This document shows positions 16,720 through 26,087 of a stretch of DNA of 41,702 nucleotides, in pieces. The DNA lies in contig FR883419.1 in assembly GCA_000435835.1 (NCBI GenBank), forward strand, positions 1 to 41,702, in the 5' to 3' direction. Position 1 is the stretch's first letter; each line of letters starts with the position of its first letter. The DNA is from Clostridium sp. CAG:221 (lineage in GTDB: Bacteria; Bacillota; Clostridia; Clostridiales; Clostridiaceae). A program made the position numbers and the translations under genes. The notes beneath the pieces were generated by a model. The model was not told the origin of the DNA. It ran no database searches and worked only from the letters and a program-made list of their open reading frames with translations.

Positions 16720-17754
16720 ATGAGCAAAAAAGAAGTTTTAATTGTAGGACCTAATTTTTATGGTTATAATGAAAGTGTTGCTAAAGCTTTTCAAGTTAAA
16801 GGCTTTAAAACTAATATAATAAATTTTGAAGAAGAGAATATTCCAGTTACAGGGAATAAACTTATAGATAAATTTTTACTTAAAGCTAAAAGAGAATACT
16901 ATGTAAATGAATATGGCAAAAAAGTTAATAAAGAAGTAATTGATTTTGTTGATAAGAATAATATAAAAAATATAGTTGTAATTAAAGGAAGCTATATTAC
17001 TAGAGAAACTTTAGAATATATTAAGAAAAAAGGATGTAAGCTAATAATGTGGATGATGGACTCAGTATATAGAGAGAGTCAATCAATGGATACTTTAGAA
17101 TTATATGATTTTAGATTTATGTTTGAAAAAACTGATATAAAAAAGTTGCAAGAAACAAAGAATATAGATAGTTATTTTCTTCCTCTATGTTATGATAATT
17201 TTGTCTATGATGTTAAAGAAATTGAAAGAAATGTAGATATTTCTTTTGTAGGTAGTTTTGCAAACTATGAGCATAGAGTAGTGCTATTTGAAAAAATAAT
17301 AGAGGAATTTAAAGATTGCAATATTGAAATTTATGGTAAGTATTTAATGCCTAGTAAGCCAGAGAGATATGTCAAATATTATTTAAAAGGATATAGGAAA
17401 TATTTCAAAAATAGATTTTTATCACCTAAAGAAGTAAGTAATTTATATTCTAGATCAAAGATATGTATTAACATACATAACAAACAATCTAAAGAAGGGT
17501 GTAATCCTAGATTCTTTGAAATAATAGGTACAAAATCTTTCGAATTAGTAGATAATATAGAATATATACAAAAGAATTTTAATGATTATACTGTTATTTA
17601 TAAAGATACAGATGATTTAATAAGTAAAATTAGATTTTATTTAAAACATGAACAAGATAGAGAGTGCATTATAGATAAAGGATATGAATATATTTCTCAA
17701 AATCATACTTTTATAAATAGAATAGAAGAAATTATTTCTATATGTGATATATAA
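16720..17754 (+). CDS. CgeB-like glycosyltransferase
   Basis: Soluble GT-B-type protein of 344 residues resembling the CgeB/glyco_trans_1_2 group: an N-terminal Rossmann half (KEVLIVGPNFYGYNESVAKAF), ISFVGSFANYEHR at the domain junction, and a C-terminal donor-binding half with LYSRSKICINIHNKQSKEGCNPRFFEIIGTKSF. Such proteins occur in spore-coat and polysaccharide loci and are assumed to transfer a sugar to a glycan. AGGGAAG precedes ATG 16720. It is the last gene before a 173-bp AT-rich gap. Donor and acceptor unknown. Confidence 0.7.
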   Translation: MSKKEVLIVGPNFYGYNESVAKAFQVKGFKTNIINFEEENIPVTGNKLIDKFLLKAKREYYVNEYGKKVNKEVIDFVDKNNIKNIVVIKGSYITRETLEYIKKKGCKLIMWMMDSVYRESQSMDTLELYDFRFMFEKTDIKKLQETKNIDSYFLPLCYDNFVYDVKEIERNVDISFVGSFANYEHRVVLFEKIIEEFKDCNIEIYGKYLMPSKPERYVKYYLKGYRKYFKNRFLSPKEVSNLYSRSKICINIHNKQSKEGCNPRFFEIIGTKSFELVDNIEYIQKNFNDYTVIYKDTDDLISKIRFYLKHEQDRECIIDKGYEYISQNHTFINRIEEIISICDI

Positions 17755-17927
17755 TATGCTATAAGTATTTATGATTATTTTACATGAGTTCTTTTCTTTT
17801 CAATATAAATATTAATATTTTCTTAAAAATAATATTTTTCTTTATTACAAGAAGAATTAATAATATAATAGATATGTTATTTATTTAAGTAGAGTTTAAG
17901 CAGAGGAAGAATTCAGGGAGGAATTTT

Positions 17928-18554
17928 ATGGCTAATTCAGCGAGGAAAAAAGTATATTTAGCAATAAAAAGGTTAATTGATATAATAGGTTCTTTAATTG
18001 GCATAATATTATTAAGTCCCCTATATATTATTATTGCAATTTTAATTAAATTTGATTCACCAGGAAAAGTTGTTTTTGGACATACAAGAAAAGGTAAAGG
18101 CGGAAAGGATATAAAAGTTTATAAATTTAGAACTATGTATTCAAATGCCAGTGAAATTTTTGAAAGTTTTACTCCTGAGCAAAAAGAAGAGTATTATACG
18201 AACTTCAAATTAGATAATGATCCAAGAGTAACAAAACTTGGAGGCTTTTTAAGAAAGACAAGTTTAGATGAATTGCCACAATTATTTAATATTCTTAAAG
18301 GGGATATGACTATAATTGGACCAAGACCGATAGTTGAAAAAGAAGTTGAAAAGTATGGTGACAAAGCTGAAAAATTATTTTCAGTAGTACCTGGATTAGG
18401 TGGTTATTGGCAAGCTAATGGGAGAAGTGATACTACGTATGAAGAGCGTGTAGAAATGGATATGTATTATATTGATCATATGTGTTTTACATTGGATGCT
18501 AAAATATTATTTCAAACTATATTTTCAGTATTGAAGGGTGAAGGTGCTATATAA
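17928..18554 (+). CDS. Priming undecaprenyl-phosphate sugar-1-phosphate transferase (copy 2)
   Basis: Second PF02397-type transferase, 208 residues, closely similar to the copy at 8224-8874. Shared stretches include IYKFRTMYSN/VYKFRTMYSN, FKLDNDPRVTK, TSLDE(I/L)PQL, GPRPIVEKE and YEER(I/V)EMDMYYID. One N-terminal helix is followed by the cytoplasmic catalytic domain. It can start lipid-linked glycan synthesis, so the locus has two potential initiators. AGGGAGG sits seven bases before ATG 17928. A TATAAT at 17864-17869 may give it its own promoter, though the -35 is poor. A strong terminator follows. Confidence 0.87.
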   Translation: MANSARKKVYLAIKRLIDIIGSLIGIILLSPLYIIIAILIKFDSPGKVVFGHTRKGKGGKDIKVYKFRTMYSNASEIFESFTPEQKEEYYTNFKLDNDPRVTKLGGFLRKTSLDELPQLFNILKGDMTIIGPRPIVEKEVEKYGDKAEKLFSVVPGLGGYWQANGRSDTTYEERVEMDMYYIDHMCFTLDAKILFQTIFSVLKGEGAI

Positions 18555-18579
18555 GAGTTAACATAAGTTAACTCTTTTT
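18554..18579 (+). terminator. Terminator closing the polysaccharide locus
   Basis: AGAGTTAAC (18554-18562) pairs perfectly with GTTAACTCT (18567-18575) around ATAA, followed by T5. Confidence 0.88.
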
Positions 18580-18598
18580 ATTATTTATTTAGCAAAAG

Positions 18599-18627
18599 TT
18601 TCAGTTTAAATAAAATTAAACGATAAT
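18599..18627 (+). promoter_or_regulatory. Possible promoter of the lipoprotein gene
   Basis: TTTCAG (18599-18604), 17-bp spacer, GATAAT (18622-18627). It is placed correctly after the terminator but has only moderate consensus. Confidence 0.35.
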
Positions 18628-18649
18628 AGATTTAGATAGGAGTGAAATT

Positions 18650-19261
18650 ATGAAGAGAACATTAATTATGTCTTTAGCAATTATATCAATATGTTCATTT
18701 GTAGCATGTACTAATGAAAATAATAAAAGTGAAGGTAATGTTGAGCAAGTTGTAGAGAATAACTCAGTAATGGTAGATGAAGGTATAACTGAAGAAGAAA
18801 AAGAAGAGGAAGAAAACAGAGAAGAGAATAATATAGCTCCTGTTATTGAAGAAGGTATAACTGACAAAGAGAATAATTACAATAAACATTATGAAATGGT
18901 AAAAAACATAGTTGAGAATAAAAAGATGACTATTATAAAGTCTGATAATAGAGAAATTCAAGCAGAAAATGGATTAGGAGAAAGCATAGTATATAAGTTA
19001 AAGGAAGATAATGAAATTATTATAAGTTATTCTGTAAAATTAACTAGCATATTAAATGATGGAAATTATGAGATTAATGGAACTGTATTTAGTAATATTC
19101 TAAGTGAAATATTAAATGATGATAAATATATAATAGATGTAAATGAAGCCATTACAAATTATTTTAATGAAGAAAAAGAAAGTTATATAGAAGATATTGA
19201 CAGAGTTAAAGTGGATATAAATCAAGATTATGACTTTGTAATAATAAAAATAACTATTTAA
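18650..19261 (+). CDS. Acidic lipoprotein of unknown function
   Basis: Protein of 203 residues with a lipoprotein signal: MKRTLIMSLAIISICSFVAC, predicted lipidated Cys20. A low-complexity Glu/Asn-rich linker (about 21-75) follows, containing EGIT twice (DEGITEEE and EEGITDKE). The C-terminal domain (about 78-203) is predicted to be mixed alpha/beta and I do not recognise it. It should be anchored on the outer face of the membrane. RBS TAGGAG precedes ATG 18650. The next gene, a secreted glucosaminidase, has a similar acidic linker, which hints at a shared wall location. No function can be assigned. Confidence 0.75.
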   Translation: MKRTLIMSLAIISICSFVACTNENNKSEGNVEQVVENNSVMVDEGITEEEKEEEENREENNIAPVIEEGITDKENNYNKHYEMVKNIVENKKMTIIKSDNREIQAENGLGESIVYKLKEDNEIIISYSVKLTSILNDGNYEINGTVFSNILSEILNDDKYIIDVNEAITNYFNEEKESYIEDIDRVKVDINQDYDFVIIKITI

Positions 19262-19291
19262 TTCTATATTTAATATAATTTCAAAATAATG

Positions 19292-19320
19292 TTCACCAGT
19301 TGGATATTTTATGGTATATT
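19292..19320 (+). promoter_or_regulatory. Likely promoter of the glucosaminidase gene
   Basis: TTCACC (19292-19297), 17-bp spacer, TATATT (19315-19320) with an extended TGG in front. Confidence 0.5.
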
Positions 19321-19373
19321 TATAGTTGTCTGTAAAACTAATAATTAAATAATCTAGCGAAAGGAGGGATAAT

Positions 19374-22355
19374 TTGAAGAAGATAGCTTTAATGATGACT
19401 ACATTATTCGCTTTAACTAATATAGTAATACCTTCTACAGCTACTTATGCTCTTGAGCAGATAAGGATTGTTGAATCTTTTGATGAATGTGATAATTTAA
19501 ATGAATTTAATACTTCTAATAATGAGATAATAGAAGAAAATATATCAGAAGATAATGCTGAAGATAAAGAAAATATCATTGAGGAAAATGTCGAAAATAG
19601 TGTAGAAAATCAAGAAGATGTTGAAGCTTTAGAAGATGTCACTGAAGAGTCAAATATTAATTATGAGTCTAATACTTCAAATGATGAAGCCCAAGAGGAA
19701 AAAGAAATTTCTGAAGAAAATATTGATGATTCTATTTATAAAAAGGTAAAGAGGAATCCAGAAGAACTAAATGATGTTGAAATTCTTGAAAGCGACATTC
19801 AAGTAATTACTGCTGAAAAGGCAAGATTTACATCTGAAACACCTGTTGAGAGTGATATCTATATTGCCACCGAGGATGTAGAATATCATGTTGAAACTGA
19901 AGGTGAAAGTATCATACTTGTTGGAGAATACTCAGATGGTACAACTGCAACAAGTAAAGAGGTAGCATTTTATGATGATGCATTAATTGAACAGCTTGAA
20001 CAAGAAGAGTTTAAAGCTAATTATGAAAATGCATTAAACTTTGAATATTTAGTTAAGAAAACAGATGCTAATTACGAAATTGTAGAAGCATATTCAGATG
20101 GTAACTTTAGTTATATAGAAAGTGCTGATACTATTGAAGAGGCAATGAGTATTGCATTAGATGAATACGAAGATGATTCAGCAATTCCATGTGTCATTGA
20201 TAATTATGGTGTTGTAGTTTACTCAACAAACGCTATGGCAAGATTCTTTAAACATACTAACGGAAAAGTTGATAATTCTAACGTTACTATGTTATATCAA
20301 AATTCAAATCTTTCAGGAATTACAAATTATACTAATCATAATTATGTTGATGATGCTCCTGTTATTGAGGATAATGGTAATGCAGTTAGAGTAATGGTTA
20401 ATGGATATAAGGGATGGACTAAAAAGGATACTAATACTGGTACATATGACGTAGTAATAGTTCCAATGAATCAGGCTACTAATCCAAGTTATTATACTGT
20501 TAATAATGGACAACTTCAACATTATATTACTACTGATATAACAGCTAAAAGTGGAACTTCAGGAAGCATTAGAACAGTTGGAGTAGCGCCAAGTTACCTA
20601 CAAGAAGGTGTAAAATACTATAGTTATGACGCTAGGTATTTTTATACAAATTTAAATACACTAATTAATGATCTAAAAGGAAACACATATGGAAATGCAG
20701 TAAATGGCTCAAATCCATATTATAATTACTATCAATATTTACCTTTTAGAAGTAAAAGTATTTATAGTGCAGGTCAATTAAATTCTTTTATAGAGGCAAA
20801 TACTCAAAGCAACAGTAAATTAAGAGGAATTGGACAATATTTAATTAATGCTCAAAATGCTTATGGAGTAAATGCACTTCTTATATTAGGAGTTGCAATA
20901 AATGAATCAGCATGGGGAATGTCAAGTTATGCTCAAAATAGAAATAATCTATTTGGGCTGAATGCAGTAGACTCTAACCCAGATGATGCAAGTAGATTTA
21001 ATTCAGTAGAACATTGTATAAATGAATTTGCTAAGTATTGGATATCATCAGGATATAGTGATCCACATGATTCTAGATACTATGGAGGATTTGTTGGTAA
21101 TAAGTATATGGGGGCAAATGTTAAATATGCTTCTGACCCGTTTTGGGGTGAAAAAGCAGCATCTTATGCTTTTACAGCAGATAAATATTTAAGTGGAAAT
21201 AATATAAATTCATTAAATGATTATAATTATAACCAATTAGCCATTTATTCTGCAGCTGGAAGAGTTGTAGATAAAAATAATAACTTATTATACAATGTCT
21301 CAAATACAATGGACTATTATGTTACATTTGTAGGAGTTCCTGTAGTACTAACTACAACAAAGACTTATACAATTGGACAAGATGTATGTTATGAAGTATA
21401 TCCAGAAAGAACTACTCCGTTATCATCAAGTGGTGGTAGTGAATTTAGTGGAAATTATGACTGGAATATAAAAGGTTACATTAAAACATCTAATGTAAAG
21501 TTAATTAATACAGGAAAAAATAATTCTACTGCAAATGAAGCTCCTGGAATAACATATCAGGCACATTCAGCTAAGTATATGTGGTTACCAGAAAAGAATG
21601 AAGGAGAAGTTGCAGGAACTGTAAATCAGTCTTTAAGAATGGAAGCTATAAGAATTTCTCTTCAAGGATATGAAGGGGCATCTGTTAAGTATAGAGTACG
21701 TGGTGAAGGTTACAATTGGCAAGATTGGGCTAGAGATGGACAAGTTGCAGGTACAACAGGTCAAAGTAAGCGTATGGAAGCTATTCAAATAGTTACAGAA
21801 GGAATGCCGAAAGGCCATTATCTTCAATATAGAGTTCTTGTTCAAGATTATGGTTGGATGAGCTGGAAAAACGAAGGTGAAACAGCTGGAACAATCAATG
21901 AATGGAGAAGAATAGAAGCTATTCAAATAAGAATAATTAAAGAAGAGTGTAATATTCAATATAGAACGCATCTTGCAGATACTATGTGGCAAGATTGGCG
22001 TTATAATGGACAAATGGCTGGTACTGTTAATCAGTGGAGAAGAATGGAAGCAATAGAAATAATTGCACCAGATTTACCAGAAGGTGCAAGCATAAGATAC
22101 AAAGCTCATTTAGCAGGTACTATGTGGAATCAAGGTTGGGTATATGATGGTGCAACTGCAGGAACCACAGGACAATCTAGAAGAATGGAAGCTATAATTA
22201 TTGATTTAGTTAATGCTCCAGATTATGATGTTATGTACAGAGTTCGTGGAGAAGGATATGGTTGGACTGAATGGAAAACTGGTGGACAAATTGCTGGAAC
22301 CACTGGACAAGGTAAAAGAATGGAAGCCATTGAAATAAAACTTATAAGACACTAA
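19374..22355 (+). CDS. Secreted glucosaminidase with six ChW repeats
   Basis: Autolysin-like protein of 993 residues. A signal peptide (about 1-27) precedes a Glu/Asn/Asp-rich stretch (about 28-130), then an unrecognised region (about 135-470). The glucosaminidase domain (GH73/LytG-like) spans about 483-606; Glu511 in INESAWG is the likely catalytic acid, and NNLFGLNA is a family signature. From about residue 726 to the end are six ChW repeats with the pattern W-x-x-W...G-x-x-AGT...R-x-EAI. The enzyme should cut N-acetylglucosaminyl bonds in peptidoglycan, with the repeats binding the cell surface. The TTG start has a perfect AGGAGG six bases upstream. The role of the middle region is unknown. 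Confidence 0.88.
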   Translation: MKKIALMMTTLFALTNIVIPSTATYALEQIRIVESFDECDNLNEFNTSNNEIIEENISEDNAEDKENIIEENVENSVENQEDVEALEDVTEESNINYESNTSNDEAQEEKEISEENIDDSIYKKVKRNPEELNDVEILESDIQVITAEKARFTSETPVESDIYIATEDVEYHVETEGESIILVGEYSDGTTATSKEVAFYDDALIEQLEQEEFKANYENALNFEYLVKKTDANYEIVEAYSDGNFSYIESADTIEEAMSIALDEYEDDSAIPCVIDNYGVVVYSTNAMARFFKHTNGKVDNSNVTMLYQNSNLSGITNYTNHNYVDDAPVIEDNGNAVRVMVNGYKGWTKKDTNTGTYDVVIVPMNQATNPSYYTVNNGQLQHYITTDITAKSGTSGSIRTVGVAPSYLQEGVKYYSYDARYFYTNLNTLINDLKGNTYGNAVNGSNPYYNYYQYLPFRSKSIYSAGQLNSFIEANTQSNSKLRGIGQYLINAQNAYGVNALLILGVAINESAWGMSSYAQNRNNLFGLNAVDSNPDDASRFNSVEHCINEFAKYWISSGYSDPHDSRYYGGFVGNKYMGANVKYASDPFWGEKAASYAFTADKYLSGNNINSLNDYNYNQLAIYSAAGRVVDKNNNLLYNVSNTMDYYVTFVGVPVVLTTTKTYTIGQDVCYEVYPERTTPLSSSGGSEFSGNYDWNIKGYIKTSNVKLINTGKNNSTANEAPGITYQAHSAKYMWLPEKNEGEVAGTVNQSLRMEAIRISLQGYEGASVKYRVRGEGYNWQDWARDGQVAGTTGQSKRMEAIQIVTEGMPKGHYLQYRVLVQDYGWMSWKNEGETAGTINEWRRIEAIQIRIIKEECNIQYRTHLADTMWQDWRYNGQMAGTVNQWRRMEAIEIIAPDLPEGASIRYKAHLAGTMWNQGWVYDGATAGTTGQSRRMEAIIIDLVNAPDYDVMYRVRGEGYGWTEWKTGGQIAGTTGQGKRMEAIEIKLIRH
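21549..22352 (+). repeat. Six tandem ChW repeat units
   Basis: Six copies of about 45 codons each encode the C-terminal ChW repeats. DNA similarity is visible, for example aat/ggt-caa-agt/tgg...atg-gaa-gct in each unit. Copies 2 and 6 both carry YRVRGEGY and AGTTGQ, pointing to duplication within the gene. Confidence 0.8.
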
Positions 22356-22459
22356 AAAAAGCAGTTACATTTTATGAAGCCACTGAAAAACTGAAGTTAT
22401 TGGGTAAATATCAAAATTTTAGGGAAATTTCAGAGGTTAAATATGTCTAAAAGTTAATA

Positions 22460-22498
22460 GAGAACCCTTAGAATTGCTTCTAAGGGTTCTCATTTTTT
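22460..22498 (+). terminator. Terminator of the glucosaminidase gene
   Basis: Fourteen-base perfect stem (22460-22473 with 22478-22491) around TTGC, then T6. It lies about 105 bp after the stop codon. Confidence 0.88.
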
Positions 22499-22514
22499 AC
22501 CATGTAATTTATAC

Positions 22515-22541
22515 AAAAATAAAAGGCACTTTTTCAGTGCC
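22515..22541 (-). terminator. Terminator of the minus-strand membrane protein gene
   Basis: On the minus strand GGCACT-GAAAA-AGTGCC is followed by TTTTATTTTT. Confidence 0.8.
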
Positions 22542-22548
22542 CTCCATT

Positions 22549-23802
22549 TTATGTAGCTGGTTTTTTCTTGCTTAATTTTATTGGTAGTAATAATATTATT
22601 ATGTATAGTGGCATCCACATTAAAGCAACTCTATTGATTATAAATGCATCTTTACATAATACTAGTAAGCCACATAATAATGTGAAATACATTGAAAATT
22701 TAAATAAATAAGTTAATGAATTCTTCTTATTTATTAATATACTTATTAAAAGCTTTATACCAAATATAATTGTTAAAATAGTACCTAAGATATTTCCTAA
22801 AGAAAATAGTATCAGATATAATGATCCAGATTTTAAGAATTCAGGGAAAATAGGATCAACAACTATATGAATAAATGTCTGAACAAATATATTAATTACA
22901 AAGGTAATTCCACTACCATATAAATCTCTTAACGCACTTTGTAGGTTAGCCATTTGTCCATCATCAAAGCCTAAGATCATAAGCTCACCATTATTAAACT
23001 TGAAGTTAGAGAAGAATAATAGTGTAAAGATAATTATTAAAAAATAAAAGATATCTTTAACTGTAATAATTTTTTCATCGTTTTTATAACAAAATATTAA
23101 TACTACAGGTAATATTAATGGCAAATAGCCTCTAATAGGGAATATTAGTAGTAAAAATAGTAATAATTTTTTATAATTAATAGGCTTATTTAATGAGTAA
23201 TATAAGATTATTATTAAGAGCATTAAGATTATATTATCTCTCATTAATAATGTATTAGTAAGTATATAGCCAGGTAATAAGCTAAAAATTGATACAGTTA
23301 TTAAAGATTTTTTTTCATCTAAATATATTCGTGATAATTTATATAAATAGATGCTTGTTGGTATGTATACAATTAATTTTACAAGTATTAAATCAACCAC
23401 ACTATTAATTCCTATAAATCTAAGTAAAGCTAAAAAGATTACGAATATGTTTTTGTATCCAAATCCAGGAATATCTGCACCAGTTATATATTCATATGCT
23501 GGAAAAGAACCTTTTAAAAGCTCCAATAGCTCACCATTTTTTAAATGTTCACTTAGTAAAGCTGATTCAAAAAAGTATCTTTCTTCATCGCAAAAATAAG
23601 AACCAGCCACATCACCAAATAAGATTCCATATTTAAAACCAGAATTGATGTTATTATAATAAATTAATATGGTAATAAGTGAATATAGTCCAATAAAAAT
23701 AGAAGTAATAGTAAATAAATTTTTATTTATTATCTTTTTTCTATATAGGTAATAGGTAATACCTATAAGGAAAGCAATAAGTATAACTGACAAAAAAGTC
23801 AT
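22549..23802 (-). CDS. Polytopic membrane protein, polymerase- or GT-C-like
   Basis: Protein of 417 residues with about ten hydrophobic helices. An acidic cluster in an early loop (CDEERYFFESALL, about residues 70-82) is reminiscent of the catalytic loop of GT-C glycosyltransferases. The overall pattern (MRDNIILMLLIIILYYSL, then FPIRGYLPLILPVVLIF) also resembles EpsG/Wzy-type polymerases. I cannot assign a family. The start is taken at ATG 23802 because AAAGGAG lies just upstream; the in-frame ATG at 23832 has none. It stands alone on the minus strand between the glucosaminidase and galU, so an envelope-glycan role is plausible but unproven. Confidence 0.7.
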   Translation of the reverse strand: MTFLSVILIAFLIGITYYLYRKKIINKNLFTITSIFIGLYSLITILIYYNNINSGFKYGILFGDVAGSYFCDEERYFFESALLSEHLKNGELLELLKGSFPAYEYITGADIPGFGYKNIFVIFLALLRFIGINSVVDLILVKLIVYIPTSIYLYKLSRIYLDEKKSLITVSIFSLLPGYILTNTLLMRDNIILMLLIIILYYSLNKPINYKKLLLFLLLIFPIRGYLPLILPVVLIFCYKNDEKIITVKDIFYFLIIIFTLLFFSNFKFNNGELMILGFDDGQMANLQSALRDLYGSGITFVINIFVQTFIHIVVDPIFPEFLKSGSLYLILFSLGNILGTILTIIFGIKLLISILINKKNSLTYLFKFSMYFTLLCGLLVLCKDAFIINRVALMWMPLYIIILLLPIKLSKKKPAT

Positions 23803-23992
23803 AATAAGCTCCTTTCGTAGTAAGTTAATCATATATAAATTTGTTAGAAAATAATAATTTTAATTTTAATGTATCTAAAGTATTGACTATATTAGTAAAC
23901 TGTAAACATGCACTATATACAATATAACTATAAATTATAATATAGTAAAGATATTAATGGAATATTGTTGAATTATTATGTTGATATGGTAT

Positions 23993-23998
23993 TATAAT
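23993..23998 (+). promoter_or_regulatory. Likely -10 box of galU
   Basis: TATAAT 39 bp before the galU start. The best -35 (TTGAAT, 23968-23973) is at a long 19-bp spacing. Confidence 0.4.
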
Positions 23999-24036
23999 CA
24001 TATATAGTATTAGAAAATTATTAGAGAGGTATAGAT

Positions 24037-24909
24037 ATGAAAGTAAGGAAAGCAATTATTCCAGCAGCAGGATTAGGTACAAGATTTTTACCAGCAACTA
24101 AGGCGCAACCAAAAGAAATGCTACCAATAGTTGATAAACCAACTATTCAATATATTATTGAAGAAGCTGTTGCATCTGGAATAGAAGAAATACTAATAAT
24201 TACAGGAAGAAATAAAAAATCTATTGAAGATCATTTTGATAAATCTGTAGAATTAGAACTTGAGCTTGAAAAGAGTGGTAAGATGGAAATGCTTGAAATG
24301 GTTAGAAATATTTCTGATATGGTGGATATTCATTATATAAGACAAAAAGAACCTAAAGGGTTAGGTCATGCAATACATTGTGCTAAATCTTTTGTAGGTA
24401 ATGAACCATTTGCTGTAATGTTAGGTGATGATGTAGTAGATAATGATGTACCATGTTTAAAGCAACTTATGGATTGTTATGACGAGTATAAGACAACAAT
24501 TTTAGGGGTGCAAGAAGTAGCGCCTGAAAATGTAAATAAATATGGAATAGTAAATGGTATACATATTGAAGATAAAGTATACAAAGTAAAAGATTTAGTA
24601 GAAAAACCTTCAATAGAAGAAGCACCAAGTAATATAGCTATTTTAGGAAGATATATAATAACTCCTAAGATATTTGAAATATTAGAAAATACTAAACCAG
24701 GAAAAGGTGGAGAAATTCAATTAACAGATGCTTTGAAAACTTTAGTTGAAAATGAAGCTATGTATGCTTATAACTTCAATGGAAGAAGATATGATGTAGG
24801 AGATAAATTAGGTTTCTTACAAGCAACTGTGGAAATGGCTCTTAAGAGAGAAGAACTAAGAGATGATTTTATTAAATATTTAGAAACAAAGCCATGGGAA
24901 AATAAATAA
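24037..24909 (+). CDS. galU: UTP-glucose-1-phosphate uridylyltransferase
   Basis: GalU/GtaB, 290 residues, makes UDP-glucose from UTP and glucose-1-phosphate. Signature motifs are AAGLGTRFLPATKAQPKEMLP, KPTIQYIIEEAVASGIEEI, VMLGDDV, KYGIVNG, LVEKPS, and GGEIQLTDAL. UDP-glucose is a plausible donor for the GtrB-like enzyme and for glycolipid anchors of lipoteichoic acid, which links it to the LtaS-family gene. It is monocistronic, with GAGAGG upstream of ATG 24037 and a long hairpin terminator downstream. Confidence 0.96.
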   Translation: MKVRKAIIPAAGLGTRFLPATKAQPKEMLPIVDKPTIQYIIEEAVASGIEEILIITGRNKKSIEDHFDKSVELELELEKSGKMEMLEMVRNISDMVDIHYIRQKEPKGLGHAIHCAKSFVGNEPFAVMLGDDVVDNDVPCLKQLMDCYDEYKTTILGVQEVAPENVNKYGIVNGIHIEDKVYKVKDLVEKPSIEEAPSNIAILGRYIITPKIFEILENTKPGKGGEIQLTDALKTLVENEAMYAYNFNGRRYDVGDKLGFLQATVEMALKREELRDDFIKYLETKPWENK

Positions 24910-24980
24910 TTAATTATAGAAGGATATAATTAAATTATAAAAGAAGAAATTTAGGTAATAATTAGCTTTTATAAAGTGAA

Positions 24981-25030
24981 TATAGGTGTATTAGATTAGT
25001 TTTAACAAATCTAATGCACCTATATTTTTT
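24981..25030 (+). terminator. Terminator of galU
   Basis: Seventeen-base stem with one G-U pair (24981-24997 with 25008-25024), followed by T6. It lies just before the convergent trpS stop. Confidence 0.87.
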
Positions 25031-25034
25031 AATT

Positions 25035-26042
25035 TTAACGAGGAATTAAACCAATCTTTTTTTGCATCTTTCTAAGAAGCTTCATAGAAGCGTAATTAGC
25101 TTTTTCAGCACCTTCTTTATAAATTGCTTCTAAAGCTTTTTTATCACTCATAAGTTCGTTAAATCTAGCTTGAATTGGAGCTAATTCATTAATGATAATT
25201 TCTGCTGTATCCTTCTTTAAATCAGCATATCCTTTTCCTTCATATTTAGCCACAACTTCTTCTGGAGTAGTATTTTCTATGGCACAGATAATATCTATAA
25301 GGTTTTTAACGCCAGGTTGTTCTTCAGTGTAATTTATTACACCGATGCTATCAGTAACAGCTCTAGCAATCTTCTTTCTAATAACGTCTGGTGAATCCAT
25401 AATTAAGATGTATGAGTTAGGATTTTCATCAGACTTAGACATTTTCTTAGTTGGCTCTTGAAGACTCATTATTTTAGCACCAGTCTTTGGAATATAAGGT
25501 TCTGGTACTTTAAATGTATCACTATAAGTTGTATTAAATCTTGAAGCTAAAGTTCTTGCAAGTTCTAAATGTTGTTTTTGATCTTGCCCTACAGGTACTA
25601 AATCAGTATTGTATAAAAGAATATCACAAGCCATAAGTACTGGATATGTGAATAAACCAACACCGATAGATTCTCCCATCTTTTTAGATTTATCTTTATA
25701 TTGAGTCATTCTGCTAAGCTCACCCATGTAAGTAGAGCAGCTTAATAGCCAGCAAGCTTCGCTATGGGCAGGTACATGTGACTGAATGAATAGTGTATTT
25801 TTAGCTGGATCAATTCCAGCTGCTAAATATATAGCTAAAACTTCAAGAGTTCTTCTTCTTAAATCTTTAGGTTCTTGTTTTACAGTTATTGCATGTAAAT
25901 CAACAACACAATAATAACAGTCATATTCATCTTGTAGTTTAACCCAATTTTTAAGAGCTCCTAAGTAGTTTCCGATTGTTAAGTTACCAGATGGCTGAAC
26001 ACCACTGAATATAACTTTTTTATTTTCTGTTGTATTTTCCAA
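25035..26042 (-). CDS. trpS: Tryptophanyl-tRNA synthetase
   Basis: Class I aminoacyl-tRNA synthetase that charges tRNA-Trp; 335 residues, normal length. The N-terminus has VIFSGVQPSGNLTIGNYLGAL (HIGH-type TIGN motif), and KKMSKSDENPNSYI is the KMSKS loop. GTG 26051 is a possible start, but the AGAGG at 26051-26055 overlaps it and is eight bases from TTG 26042, which I prefer. No T-box leader is present: the region up to the promoter is only about 45 nt. It is transcribed alone from a near-perfect promoter. Confidence 0.95.
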   Translation of the reverse strand: MENTTENKKVIFSGVQPSGNLTIGNYLGALKNWVKLQDEYDCYYCVVDLHAITVKQEPKDLRRRTLEVLAIYLAAGIDPAKNTLFIQSHVPAHSEACWLLSCSTYMGELSRMTQYKDKSKKMGESIGVGLFTYPVLMACDILLYNTDLVPVGQDQKQHLELARTLASRFNTTYSDTFKVPEPYIPKTGAKIMSLQEPTKKMSKSDENPNSYILIMDSPDVIRKKIARAVTDSIGVINYTEEQPGVKNLIDIICAIENTTPEEVVAKYEGKGYADLKKDTAEIIINELAPIQARFNELMSDKKALEAIYKEGAEKANYASMKLLRKMQKKIGLIPR

Positions 26043-26087
26043 AAAAAACACCTCTTCTCATATTTTACGTAAATACATATTAGTTTA

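Noticed and set aside
21549..22352. Tandem DNA repeat as a mobile or satellite element
   Set aside because: The repeats are in frame and encode ChW protein repeats.
26020..26061. Thirteen-codon frame over the trpS start as a leader peptide
   Set aside because: It has no SD and contains no Trp codons; it overlaps the trpS SD by chance.
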